From Ahaetulla prasina (lineage: Eukaryota; Chordata; Lepidosauria; Squamata; Colubridae): DNA of 64,000 bases. Of the stretch, positions 24,001 to 33,600 are shown one piece after another. A model generated the notes under the pieces. That model had not been told where the DNA came from, made no database searches, and saw only the letters and a list, made by a program, of their open reading frames with translations. The stretch lies in the NCBI RefSeq assembly GCF_028640845.1, contig NC_080541.1, positions 179,468,502-179,532,501 of the forward strand, in the 5' to 3' direction. How positions within the stretch are numbered: the first letter of the stretch is position 1; the number at the start of each line of letters is the position of its first letter. The position numbers and the translations under genes were made by a program.

Positions 24001-26831
24001 TATCTCATATACTTTTCATCAATGATACATTGATGAAGAACATACGTTATATATATTTTTCTGTTATATCTCATGTCTTCTTCATCAATTCCTCATATCT
24101 TCTTCATCAGTTATTTAGATGAGGGAATAGATGGGGAACTCATCAAATTTGCAGGCAACACCAAGCTGGCAGGAATAGCCAACACTCCAGAAGATAGGCT
24201 TAAGATATAGAATGCTCTTGATAGACTTGAACATTGAGCCATAGCCAGGGGTGAAATCCAGCAGGTTCTGACTGCTTCTGGAGAACTGGTAGCAGAAATT
24301 TTGAGCAATTTGGAGAACCGGTTGTGGAAATTTTGGGTAGTTCAGAGAACTGGCAAATACCACCTCTGGCTGGCCCCAGAGTGAGGTGGGAATGGAGATT
24401 TTGCAATATCCTTCTCCTGCCATGCCCACCAAGCCCCACCATGAGCAAGCCATGCTCATAGAACCAGTAAGAATCTAAAAAAAATTAGATTTCACCGCTA
24501 ACCCTAGCTAACAAAATGAAATTCAATGGTGAAAAAAGTAAGGTTCTGTATTTAGGCAAGAAAAACCAAATGCATAGATATAATATAGGTGGAGCAATAG
24601 TAGTAATTGTGAGAGGAGTCCTAGTGGACAATAACTTAAATATGAGCCAGCAGTGTACTGCAACTGCCCAGAAAAGCCAACACAGTACTCAGCTGCATTA
24701 TCAGAGGGATAGAATAAACATTACATGACATCTCAATACTACTCTATAATGCCTTGGTAAGATCACACTTGGTATACTGGTCCAGTTTTGGTTGCCACGA
24801 AAGAGACTCTAGAAAGTGTATGGAGAAGAGCAATAAAGTTGACGAGGGGACTGGAGGCTAAAACATAAAGAACGATCACTGGAATTGGGTATGTCTATTT
24901 TAATGAAAAGAAGGAATAGGAGTGACATGATAGCAGTGTTCCAATATCTAAGGGGTTGCCATAAAGAAGAGGGAGTCAAGCTATTCTGCAAAGCACCTGA
25001 AGGCAGGACAAGAAACAATGGGTGGAAACTAATCAAGGAGAGAAGCAACCTAGAATTAAGGAGAAATTTCCTGACAGAACAATTAATCAGTGGAACAACT
25101 TGCCTCCAGAAGTTGTAAATGCTCCAACACTGGAAGTTTTTAAGAAGAGATTGGACAATCATTTGTCTGAAGTGGTATAGGGTTTCTTGCCTGAACAGGG
25201 GGTTGAAGATCCCATCCAACTATTTATTCTGTTAATTTGAACTCTACTATTTTTTTAGATTTTGGACCAAAGAAAAAGATGGTGGCTTGCCAGAAATGCC
25301 AGGGGGGAGAAAGGCTATATTCCTAATAATATTCTGGAATCTAAGAATCAGACATCTAATGAACATAATCCAGAGCAAGTGGGTATAATTTTCTTTTGTG
25401 TCATGTGGCATTGCAGAGACAGATGCTTTATGCTAGGTGCTTTTTCACATAATCACTTCTTTCCTGCTGTATAAAATTGAGACATATCTAGGGAGCAGAT
25501 CTCTATTGGCAATGTGATACAAAATCAGAAAAACGATCTGGGAAATTGGGCATCTCTGCATACTTTGTTGGAACCAACTGTTTTCTTCAGAGAGAATAGA
25601 TCTCATTGGCTAGATCTCATTGTAAGCTCACATACTTAATACTTCTTGATATCCAGCTTATGAATTATCCTGAATTCTGATTGTGTCATAAAGTTAGCTG
25701 GATGTGTCATAAAATTCATGGAGGAGGAATAGCAAGAAGTCTTATCTCAACTGCATAGGTTTTTTGGAATTAAAACTGAAAAATTAAATTGATAATTTAG
25801 TACAAGCAGACATTCTCAATCTGCTGTACCGATGTGTAAGTATAGAACTGACTTATGCTAAATATAGACCAGTGGTCTCCAACCTTAGTAACTTTAAGAC
25901 TTGTGAACTTCAACTCCCAGAATTGCTGGCTGAGGGATTCTGGCAGTTGAAGTCCACAAATCTTAAAGTTTCCAAGGTTGGAGACCCCTGATATAGACAA
26001 CATACTTGAAGCTTCTAGCAGCAGCACTTAGGTATTTGAGATTACTGTAAATTTGTATTAGTTATATTTTCACATACACCCACTGACACCCACCACCCAC
26101 TGAGAACTAGAACTGAAACTAACAGGGAGGACAATTAACCGGTGGAACAGCTTGCTGTCAGAAGTTGTAGGTGCTTCATCACTGGAGGTTTTTAAGAAAG
26201 GATTGGACAGTCACTTGTCTGAAATGGTATAGGGTCTCCTGCTTGATCAGGGGTTGGACTAGAAGACCTCCAAGTCCCTTCCAGCTCTATTCTGATTGAC
26301 TAATAGAAGGGAAATTTCAGTTCCTCAAATTTGTAGCCATTTATTAGAAAATAAGATTGAGATCCAGCCCAGTTGTGTTATTTACTGTAATTACATTTAT
26401 TTCTAAATAGGCCTTTAAAAGTTTGACTAATTAATATCTTTTTTCCTCTGAATCATCTTGTTCCTATTATCTCTGTATATAGGTTTCAACAGGTTTCACT
26501 GATATCCAGCCAAGTTCCTCACCAGCAGAAGTCACTGTTTGGCTCAGGACAAAAGGTTTTTCCAAGATGTAGGTGTCACTTTAATAACTAGTCCAATAAA
26601 TCCAATATATAGAATCAGGTCCAACCCTGCTTTCTTCTTCAGTTTTCCCCAACCTTGACTCATTTGGCTATGTATGTACCTTTTGGTTATTTCAACAGCA
26701 CAGTTAAATCCCTTGGCATCTTAAATGGTAGACAGCTACTGTCGATGAGCCAAGAAGAACTGAAAATGGCCTGCCCGGAAGAGGGAAGAAAAGTATTTTC
26801 AATGCTTACAGGAGTTAAATCCCCACCATAG
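2100..26831 (+). CDS. EPS8L3: EPS8L3, epidermal growth factor receptor kinase substrate 8-like protein 3 (first coding exon missing)
   Basis: Sixteen exons join in one open frame of 547 codons plus stop: 2100-2164, 4724-4882, 5171-5320, 6433-6509, 6620-6735, 9090-9184, 10391-10514, 12487-12554, 18298-18372, 20860-21008, 21369-21471, 22161-22192, 23062-23155, 25259-25378, 26483-26568, 26699-26831. All have AG acceptors and GT donors, and the phases agree. The first exon listed begins with two bases of a split codon, so at least one upstream coding exon is missing; human EPS8L3 is about 593 aa. The PTB domain spans roughly residues 20-150 ([41 protein letters not shown]). A helical region follows with [13 protein letters not shown], eight consecutive lysines near residue 250, and [13 protein letters not shown]. 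The SH3 domain is about 412-475 ([36 protein letters not shown]). A SAM-like C-terminal effector region ends at SPP. EPS8-family proteins are cytoplasmic adaptors linking receptor tyrosine kinases to Rac and actin. From memory, EPS8L3 is the least active paralogue in that assay. The neighbouring GSTM genes support L3 over L1 or L2. Confidence 0.95.
2253..2550 (+). mobile_element. Non-autonomous hAT element, CAGGGGTGTCAAACT family
   Basis: Inserted 90 bp after the first visible EPS8L3 exon. The ends are CAGGGGTGTCAAACTTAA and TTGAGTTTAACACTCCTG, imperfect inverted repeats. The flanks ctctaagt and ctctacat are a worn 8-bp target duplication (6 of 8 match). The same family is seen interrupted at 19192-20437. 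Confidence 0.75.
2902..3931 (+). mobile_element. Tc1/mariner-like MITE split by an LTR insertion
   Basis: Begins CAGGTAGTCTTCA and ends TGAAGACTACCTG, each next to a TA dinucleotide (2900-2901 and 3932-3933), as expected for Tc1/mariner target duplication. Interior AAGTGA and GATCATGTGA motifs recur at 53308. The original element was about 455 bp; the rest is the LTR at 3093-3667. Confidence 0.65.
3093..3667 (-). mobile_element. Solo LTR of an LTR retroelement
   Basis: Begins TGTTGTGACC and ends CCACAACA on the plus strand (TG..CA termini with an inverted TGTTGTG). On the minus strand an AATAAA lies near the 3' end (about 3151). Flanks ttggg and ttgga differ at one base, consistent with a worn 5-bp target duplication. 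No internal coding region is attached, so this is a solo LTR. An open frame at 3433-3663 (-) is LTR sequence, not a gene. It shares its TGTTGTG start with the LTR at 46296. Confidence 0.65.
5745..6330 (-). mobile_element. CR1/L3-type LINE, 3' end
   Basis: On the minus strand it encodes the C-terminal blocks [16 protein letters not shown] and [14 protein letters not shown], followed by the UTR that ends GGTCTCTTCCAACTC and TTATTCT. The same tail recurs at 24109, 26128, 43290, 44600, 48700 and 57380. It carries the hAT insertion at 5797-5888 and sits in an EPS8L3 intron. Confidence 0.8.
5797..5888. mobile_element. Palindromic hAT MITE, CAGGGGTCTCCAACC family
   Basis: Almost the whole element is an inverted repeat. 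It is flanked by a perfect 8-bp duplication, ttctagtc, at 5789-5796 and 5889-5896, inside the CR1 copy, so it is younger than that LINE insertion. Confidence 0.88.
7102..8464 (+). mobile_element. Long hAT element of the CAGNGGTGGG family (1363 bp)
   Basis: Ends CAGGGGTGGGTTC and CAACCCACTACTG, with a perfect 8-bp duplication gaccaagg at 7094-7101 and 8465-8472. It is the longest member here. It contains (AATT)n at 7897-7920 and another MITE at 7384. No intact transposase ORF is visible. Confidence 0.85.
7384..7487. mobile_element. Palindromic hAT MITE nested in the 7102-8464 element
   Basis: CAGGGGTCTCCAAACTTGG start and a worn inverted end ATACCTCTG. Flanks ctggagat and ctatagat match at 6 of 8. 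It is the third level of nesting here. Confidence 0.7.
9331..9610 (+). mobile_element. Non-autonomous hAT element, CAGNGGTGGG family
   Basis: CGGGGTGAAATCC start and GGATTTCACCCCA end. The interior has tandem AAAATCTCCATTCC-like segments. Flanks gtttggat and gtttgaac match at 6 of 8. It lies in an EPS8L3 intron. Confidence 0.7.
10104..10289 (+). mobile_element. Short hAT element, CAGNGGTGGG-related
   Basis: CAGGGGCAGGTTTCAAAACC start and AACCCACCACTG end. Perfect 8-bp duplication ctctgaat at 10096-10103 and 10290-10297. Its GCATGCGCA-rich interior is shared with 26903 and 59018. It ends about 100 bp before the EPS8L3 exon at 10391. Confidence 0.85.
10883..11216. repeat. Large fold-back (inverted-repeat) element
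   Basis: The left arm from CCAAAGGTGCTTTTTCA mirrors the right arm ending AAAAAGCACCTTTGG; both arms contain CAAGAAGCTTCTT. The structure recurs in shorter form at 60520-60710. The class is not recognised. Confidence 0.7.
11640..11890 (+). mobile_element. LINE/SINE tail with (AAAT)n
   Basis: AAACCGCCCTGAGTCC, GGGCGGTATATAAAT and then about eight AAAT units (11844-11880) form the shared squamate SINE/LINE tail. A-rich sequence to about 12300 may be an old L1 3' end; nothing else is seen before the exon at 12487. Confidence 0.6.
13795..16240 (-). mobile_element. CR1/L2-like LINE, partial RT ORF, interrupted
   Basis: Minus-strand pieces in order: [18 protein letters not shown] near 15735-15665; [12 protein letters not shown] and [19 protein letters not shown] near 15450-15285; then [18 protein letters not shown] near 14080-14010 and an A/T-rich tail at 13795-13860. 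Stops and frameshifts make it inactive. It is interrupted by the element at 14780-15255 and lies in an EPS8L3 intron. Confidence 0.85.
14780..15255 (-). mobile_element. Second LINE 3' end nested in the 13795-16240 LINE
   Basis: The minus strand encodes a C-terminal block [20 protein letters not shown] and [11 protein letters not shown], then a UTR ending in CCGCCCT..GGGCGGTATAAA and (AAAT)n at 14784-14845. The open frame at 15034-15480 (-) is a chance fusion of this element with the host LINE. Confidence 0.85.
17421..17885 (+). mobile_element. tRNA-derived SINE interrupted by a hAT
   Basis: tRNA-like head with A box TAGCTCAGGCTGG and B box GGTTCGAGCCC, body CCCAGATTGTTGGGGG, tail GTAAGCCGCCCTGAGTC..GGGCGG and poly-A. 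The full structure recurs at 37425. The hAT at 17620-17815 splits body from tail. Confidence 0.85.
17620..17815. mobile_element. hAT element, CAGTGGTTCCCAACC type
   Basis: CAGTGGTTCCCAACC start and GGTTGGGAACCACTG end are perfect 15-bp inverted repeats. A perfect 8-bp duplication ccttatac lies at 17612-17619 and 17816-17823, within the SINE. The ends resemble hAT-Charlie/SPIN termini. Confidence 0.92.
17983..18041 (+). repeat. (CT)n microsatellite
   Basis: A near-pure CT run with occasional TTTC. Open frames on both strands here (17742-18164 and 17908-18111) are products of the repeat. Confidence 0.95.
18938..19029. mobile_element. Palindromic hAT MITE
   Basis: CAGGGGTCTGCAAACTTGG start and TTTGCTGAGCCCTG end. 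Flanks ctctaccc and ctctagcc match at 7 of 8. Preceded (18470-18640) by A-rich DNA that may be an old LINE tail. Confidence 0.75.
19286..19552 (+). mobile_element. Non-autonomous hAT, CAGNGGTGGG family, forward copy of a doublet
   Basis: CAGTGGTGGGTTTCA start and GAAACCCACCTCTG end. Flanked by acctgtag (19278-19285) and gcctttag (19553-19560). Confidence 0.82.
19561..19806 (-). mobile_element. Non-autonomous hAT, CAGNGGTGGG family, inverted copy of a doublet
   Basis: CAAGGTGGGTTTCAGC start and GGAAACCCACCACTA end. Flanked by gcctttag and gcctgtag (19807-19814). Interior motifs run opposite to the neighbouring copy. Confidence 0.82.
20106..20391 (+). mobile_element. LINE 3' UTR fragment with ATTCT tail
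   Basis: CTTCCACTTATGACTGTATG, TGTACACTGAGAGCATATG, ACACTTGGCCAATAAAATTC and then ATTCT repeats. Identical blocks occur at 39195, 44904 and 55470; the 55060 copy still has coding sequence attached. Confidence 0.8.
22427..22469 (+). repeat. (GAG)n microsatellite
   Basis: Runs of GAG with AGA interruptions in an EPS8L3 intron. Confidence 0.95.
24109..25240 (+). mobile_element. CR1/L3-type LINE, RT domain end to 3' UTR
   Basis: Reads [17 protein letters not shown] at 24147-24200, then, after the hAT insertion, [19 protein letters not shown] at 24510 and [15 protein letters not shown] near 25050-25110, and the CR1 tail. Stops and frameshifts are present. It ends just before the SH3 exon of EPS8L3 at 25259. 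Confidence 0.85.
24246..24500 (-). mobile_element. Non-autonomous hAT inside the 24109 LINE
   Basis: CAGGGGTGAAATCCAGCAGG start and TTAGATTTCACCGCTA end. Flanks gccatagc and accctagc match at 6 of 8. Confidence 0.78.
25870..25990. mobile_element. Palindromic hAT MITE
   Basis: CAGTGGTCTCCAACCTTAG start and GGTTGGAGACCCCTG end. Perfect 8-bp duplication atatagac at 25862-25869 and 25991-25998. Confidence 0.88.
26128..26300 (+). mobile_element. CR1/L3-type LINE 3' end
   Basis: GGACAATTAACCGGTGGAAC through the CCAAGTCCCTTCCAGCTC tail; a short 3' fragment in an EPS8L3 intron. Confidence 0.75.
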
Positions 26832-26902
26832 GTAAGACAATGTCTAAATCTTGATCATTGAATCAATCTCAGCATATCTGCTGAAAGATACAGTATGCTA
26901 GC

Positions 26903-27072
26903 CAGTCGTAGGATTCAAATCCCGGCACTACTGGTTCACTATCAGTAGTGCACAACACTTCTGTGCATGCGCAGAACATTTTTGATGACGTCTGGGCGGG
27001 TGGGCGGAGCCTCCCACTACTGCCACTACTCGTTCATCCGAACCAGGGCGAACCGGGAGCAACCCACCACTG
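26903..27072 (+). mobile_element. Short hAT element, CAGNGGTGGG-related
   Basis: Ends in CAACCCACCACTG; flanks atgctagc and atgctacc match at 7 of 8. It starts 72 bp after the EPS8L3 stop codon. Confidence 0.75.
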
Positions 27073-29554
27073 ATGCTACCATATTGTCAATGTAGCTTTG
27101 TACTGGAATTTAGTCTCCCGCTCTTTTTCAATGACATCACTGAATGAAGGAACAACTAAAGCTTTAGTTGTTAGGACTTGTTTCGGATTTTTATCTGATT
27201 GATATTGTAGGCAGGAGATGTCCATTCAAAAAGGAATTGGCCTCTAGAGCCCATCAGGGATTTGGCAGATGAGACCTTCTGCCAACTGACTCTTTCTGGG
27301 AGCATTTTGGTAGGGGATGGGAATTGAAAGAGAGGTTTGCCTTAACAATAAGCAGATGGTTCCCACTTACCCCACAGAACAGCAGGAATTATTTATTTAT
27401 TGTTCATTCATTCATACCTTCAATTTATGAGAAGTCCTTGCTGCTCTCTGAGCTTGGTTGTTTTCTTACAGATGTTTCATTAGCCAACTAGCTAGCTAGT
27501 TTAGATAATGAAGAAAGCACAAAGGACCCCTCATTTCAACCCTGAGCTACAGATATTCATTACTCAGTATTCAATTTGTGTAGTCACACATCTTACCATA
27601 GTAATTCTGGGTAGCTAGGAGCAGTTCAAAAAAGTAACAAAAATTAAGTACTTTGCAGGGCCTATGATAAAAACTAAACAAGCAGCAAGTAAAATAACCA
27701 TATTAACAACAATCAAGAGCCTGTGCCCAGAAATGCAAGCACATTTTCAGGACTTGCAGATGGCTAGCAGGGAATGGTGCTGCAGAAAGCTGATAGGTTT
27801 TTTTATTTTTATTTTTACTTAAAACATAGAAAGAGAAACAGGGTAAATAAGTTTGGTTTAACCATCCAAAGATTGCTACAAAGATGGTTTGGTATCACTC
27901 TACACCTATAGATTACTCCTTATTCCTTGTTTTTTCATATTTAACTAAGGAAGATATGATAAATTAGCACATACATTTATTTCATCTATAAGGAAATCTG
28001 GTTGCGTAATTTAAAAGAACAAGGCTCAGTTATAAATGCACTCCTACGTGCAGATCATAAGATAGTCACACCAAATGCATAATTTAACACTGGGTCATTT
28101 TTACCATTCATTTCCCAGCATCTTACTCTTAATATCATAAACTCATGTGATAGTATTGTGAAGGAAAATTGCCCAATAAGCACAAGGGAGCAAAGAGTAA
28201 TATTCTGCTGGCAATGTTTTATAAGCAGATTGCTGCAAGAGAATGACTGTTAAACAGAAAAGAAGTGAGGCAGCTTGAATCCAATCTTAGGTATTTTCGA
28301 GTCGGCGTTGCTATTGTACTTCCTGTCAATGATACTTCTATCTAAATAATTGTAGCACAAAAATGTGCTCTACAATCTTAACATATTTCTTCAGAGGTAA
28401 CACTTTCATTGTTCTGACAAAGCGGCATATATAGTATTTTTCCAGGTCAACTATATATATTGGTAGGTAGAATTTTGGGTGCTTACTTCTGTTTGAAATT
28501 TACTGAATGGCCTTATATTAGCCTCTACTATTAAGCACACCCACTACAATATTGCTATGAGGATAAAAGTATATTTACTTAGATACAATACATGATCCTG
28601 AACTCTTCAAGGGATATGACTTAAGACAGATTTCCCCACAGATTGGGGAATTACAGAATAGTGAATTCTGAACTCACATAATACCAAAATAAAATTAATC
28701 ATACCCCGTTGTAATTTTCCATGAAGTCTGTGTAATTTTTTTTTTAAATTGCTAGTTTATTTAAGTTGGGGTTTAATCTCTGTGCTTCTATTCACAGTAA
28801 TGGTCCTCAGCATTAGCTTTTGCAGATCTCCCAACCCATTCCATCATCTATTTTGAAGAGATCATCACTGCGTCACTGGCACAACTCAAGTGAAAATGTT
28901 ATTAGCTGCACGGTAACCTTCAATCCACTAATTTTCCAGTTAGTTTCTAATTGCTGTGTTTAAGAATAGCCTTCAAGAGGGCTTTAAGATGCTTCTGTAA
29001 ATGCTGTAGCAAGTAACATGCTTACCATTTTTGAATGATCTCAGGATCATCTGTAAATGACTGTTATTACAGTGGTGACACACTCTTCTATTATTGGGCT
29101 ATGGCTTTCGGGACAGGGATGTTTGCAGGGGTCATTGATTCTTGCAGCCCAGACTTATCACAGACCACCTCATCAATTTTTGAGTGTGAAAAGAGACTAT
29201 ATCAAGGAAATATTTGTGAAGGATAGAATTTTAAATGGATCATTTAGATCTTTGAAAGATAACCAGGAAAAGGTAGCCAGGATGTTCTGAATAATGAATC
29301 CGATTTGGAAATAATCTATCTTCTCCAAGTGAGGATAATTGGAGTGGGGTCAAAAGATTAAGTGTAAAAAAATTTATTATACTGTATTAATAGGTATTCC
29401 ATCCCCAAATTTGTGGTTAAGACACAGATTAATACAATAATTGATCTTTTCCCAAGGATTGGCAGATTATCCACTTAATGAAAAGGCTCTAGCAAGCCAA
29501 TTTTTTTCCTCATCCCAACCATTTTAGAGATATTCACAGATCAGATTCTTTTTG
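27073..29554. other. Intergenic, no gene recognised
   Basis: No coding exon or repeat family is recognised. A possible EPS8L3 3'-UTR exon lies at about 28799-28912 (CAG acceptor, GTAACC donor), and an AATAAA sits at 28688. The open frames at 29035-29290 show no known motif. Confidence 0.4.
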
Positions 29555-29762
29555 GATAATAGACTTATATACCACTTCGCAGTGCTTTACTCTCTCCAAG
29601 TCAACATATTGCCCCCAACAATCTGGGTCAATTTACTGATTTCGGAAGGAGGGAAGGCTGAGTCAACCTTGAGCCTGGTGAGAATCTGAACTGCCAAACT
29701 GCAGGCAGCCAGCCGTCAGCAGAAGTACTGCATCTAACCACTGTGCCATCATGGCTCCTCAT
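29555..29762 (-). mobile_element. tRNA-derived SINE
   Basis: On the minus strand it reads GGCACAGTGGTTAGATGCAG (A-box region), CTCACCAGGCTC, CAGATTGTTGGGGGCAATAT, then GTGGTATATAAGTCTA. From 29763 to 30557 no feature is seen except an AATAAA at about 30343. Confidence 0.8.
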
Positions 29763-30557
29763 AATGTCACCTATTTTCCAACTTTCATCATTATATACAA
29801 ACATAGTTTAGGACAAGAACATTTTGCTTGGAAATAGAAGAGTTAGATTGTTCATTCCTTCTGACGCTCTTTCACACTTCTGGATTAGAAATGAAGAAAA
29901 TGATTCAATGTATTTACTGGTTGAAATATACCATTTTATGAATGTGTTATGAATATGAATATATCAGGTTTACTTTAATTTCTCCATTTGTCAGTTTAGA
30001 AATATTTTCACTGATTCATGCTAGAACACGATAGAGAGAAGTTGGGCAGAAAAAATGAAGTGATTGTTTAAAAAATAATCAATGAACTTCCCTTCTATGA
30101 AAGAAATGATGTTTCAATTAATTCCAAATTGTGCATGTGTATTCATGTGAGATCATTCCCAGGATTTGACAGCTTGTAAATTTTGGGTTTGCAAAAAATA
30201 TTGGACTGTTGACTAATGATTCAATTTTCAGGAACCTACTTTAAGTAAATCAGAATACAATTTTCAGATGCTACTAGTGTTCATCTAACTTATTATTTTG
30301 TTTAATCCATTTTATTTAAATATTTCTCATATGTAACACAAAATAAAATTAGTAGCCTTTTATATTTCTTCTGTGCTGTTCTCATTTTAGCTCCAATCAG
30401 CTTTGAGCACACATGAAAGCAGTTCTTCATAGATAAAAGGCACATTCATGTGAATTACATTAAAACATAGAGATAAAACAGGAGGTGTGAGATTACAAAC
30501 CAAAAGTATATGACAGTGTACCAAACAGGACAATATTATGAAGTAATTCCAAGATAC

Positions 30558-30563
30558 TTTATT
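30558..30563 (-). terminator. Polyadenylation signal of GST copy A
   Basis: AATAAA on the minus strand (TTTATT on plus), 133 bp after the stop codon, in a context typical of a short GST 3' UTR. Confidence 0.65.
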
Positions 30564-30695
30564 GAGCACTGCTGCCTTCCAAATACCTAAACATCACAAT
30601 TCTACAGAAAATCCATTCTTTTTCTTACCAACTCCACCCAACATAAGAATGGAGAAAAAGGGGGGAATATCTCATCCAGCAACAATTTTTTTTCT

Positions 30696-33600
30696 TTATG
30701 CTTTCTTGTTACCCCATTTGGCCATCTTATTGTTAATTGGAGTTTTTATAAAGCGGCTGGAACTCATGTAAGCAGCAATTTTCTCCAGGGCCTGAGGATG
30801 CAGACAAAAGAAATATTTAGGAGATTGAGAGAAGTTGTTAGTAGGCCAAAAGCTCAAGGAGGCATACTCCTACCAACCACCCAATAAACCCACCATCAGG
30901 GCAACCACATTCATTTCTTCTATACTAAAAATACGTTCTAGATCAGGGGTCTCCAACCTTGGCAACTTTAAGACTTGTAGACTTCAGCTCCCAGAGTTCC
31001 TCAGACAGCAAAGCAAAGCTGTCTGAGGAACTCTGGGAATTCAAGTCCACAAGTCTTAAAGTTGCCAAGGCTGGAGACCCCTAATCTAGATGAAACCACA
31101 TTAATAAAGTACCCTCCACATGCTTTTCCCTTCAACCTCTGCTGCCATGCCTAGTTGGGAAAGATGATGGGGATGAAGTCCAAAAACCAGTTAGGGCAGG
31201 GGTCCCCAACCCCCACTTGTGCAAGCAGAGGTTGAGCATGCGCACATGCACTCCAAATGGAACTGCATACATCCCCTCTTCCCCCTCCCAAAAAAAAAAG
31301 CTAGAAAGCTTGGGGAACTCTGAGTTAGCGAATGGCTGCTAGATTTTAGTGCCAATTATATTTTGCTTTCCACCCAGAATTGGAGGGAAAACTTTCAGTT
31401 TTTTATAGTTACTCATTATTTTAAATCCATAGTCTTGGGGAGGGGCTTGGGGGCAGCTAAAAAAAAAGCTGCATTTACACAGATAGTCAGTAGATTTCCA
31501 ACCTGCACCTTCTGAAATCATTCAATTATGATAGTATCTTTTACTTATCACACATGTATACCAATTACAAGTTTACCACTTGGTAGTAGACTTTAAAGTC
31601 CTTGCACTGTTAGCAACCAGTTCATCATAGGAAAATGTACATCAAATAAAAGTATGGAAGGGAATCTACCACCAAACCTTCTGGTGCTTGTTTCATATAC
31701 TAAAGGGACCGTAGTCCATACTATAAGGCAGAGGTGGGTTTCAGCAGGTTCTGACCAGTTCTGGAAAACCAGTAGCAGAAATTTTGAGTAGTTCGGAGAA
31801 TCAGCAGCAAAAATTCTGACTGGCCCTGCTCCAACCTATTCTTTGCCTCCCAAATCCCAGCTGATCGGGAGGAAATGGGGATTTTGCAGTATCCTTCCCC
31901 TGGAGTGGGGTGGGAATGAAGATTTTACAGTATCCTTCCCCTGCCACATCCACCAAGCCACACCACGCCCACTGAGCCACACCCACAGAACTGGTATTAA
32001 AATTTTTTGAAATCCACCGCTGCCATAAGGATAGTATTTTTCATATATTTCTGCCCACGCCAATTTGGGCATCCAATCTAGCCAACAGATAAATGCTGTG
32101 GATTAATCTGTCAGTTTCTGCCAAAACCCAGTAAATTAAGTCACAAGATCCACTAGCCAGCAAATTTCATGAAGCCAAAGCTAACCTCAAAACGGGTCAG
32201 AAAATCTTGAAGATTCTTGAATTGATCAAGGCACTTGGGTTCAAACATGCGGTTTTGATCAAGTACATCATACATGAGAAAGTCAACAAATGTGATCTGG
32301 GAGAGAAAAAATCAATAGTGAGTCACCAAAAAGATCAGACCTGCCCAAGGATACCCAGGTATAGCTATGCATGTACCTTATCCCCAGCAAACCACTTTCT
32401 ATCCCCCAAAAACTGGGAGAAGAGTTTCAGTTTCCCTGGTAACTGCTCCAAATATCCAGGCTTGAGTTTCTCCTGCAAAACAAGCAAGTAGAAAAAATGG
32501 AATTGAAACCATTGCTTGTTTCTACTCAACAGTGTTGGAATTTAACATGCTCCATCCAAGAGCCATCAGAGGAAGCCAAAGTTACTCCTTACATCCTGAT
32601 GGCATTACAGCAGTACTGAACTATTTGACAGTACCTTTGGGTCACATAAAATGTATTCCTTCCAGTCCAACTACCATAGCAATATATGTGCAATGTAAGC
32701 ACAAAGGATTAAAATTTTGTTTTATGACCAGCAAACATAACTCATATCTATACAGCAACTCTACTGAAAAGTGAATGAAAATTCCTTTGCATTTTAACTT
32801 TTAGAGAGCTAGTTGACATGTTTATTATTTGAAGCATTATGCAAGCACACAACACAATTCCCCATTGCAGATATTCACAAATTGATTTCAAATACCAGCA
32901 GATAATTAAGTTTAACATGGAAGTGTCTGCAAAGATCAACATCAAGAACTGGGAAGTTCATATCTGGAGGCTTCACATGTAGACTTTTCCAAATTCATTA
33001 ATGCCTGACTACAGGCAATAGCCCTTAAAAAAACCCTCTCCATCTTGATTCCCAGAAAATTGACACAGATATTGGCAGATGCTTACACATCACTTTTATA
33101 CACTTGCCACAAGAAACCTTCAGAGACACACCCACTAACTATGTTTTCTGTGTTATAATTGGATCCAGTCTTTAGTTCGTACAGCATTACATGGCATCAT
33201 TTCTTTATTCCAGTTTACTAGAAAATGGAAATGAAAGTGACTCAACTCACAAAGTCAGGACTGTAGCAAATCATCACCAAGCCCATACGGAAATCCATCA
33301 CTTGATTCTCCAGCATGTCCACTCTGATAATTTCTTCCTCAGTTTTGCCGCCTGCAGATAGTATAGAGAGATGAGACATACTGGGCAGCGGAAACAGGTT
33401 TTAATCAGCCAATTCAGCTTCCATAAGAGCTCAGGTATACTTACAAAGATGGTGCTTGCGTGCGATGTACCTGATAATAGCGTTACTCTGTGTCAATTTG
33501 GTCTTGCCATCAATTAAGTATGGAAGCTGGAAGATAAACAGAATGAACTGCTTAAGAACAAATCTTTGCCATGTTAGGCTTTCACATGATTGCTCTCTAT

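Noticed and set aside
29035..29290. Two overlapping open frames of 63 and 77 codons
   Set aside because: No motif and no splice context; not enough to call an exon.
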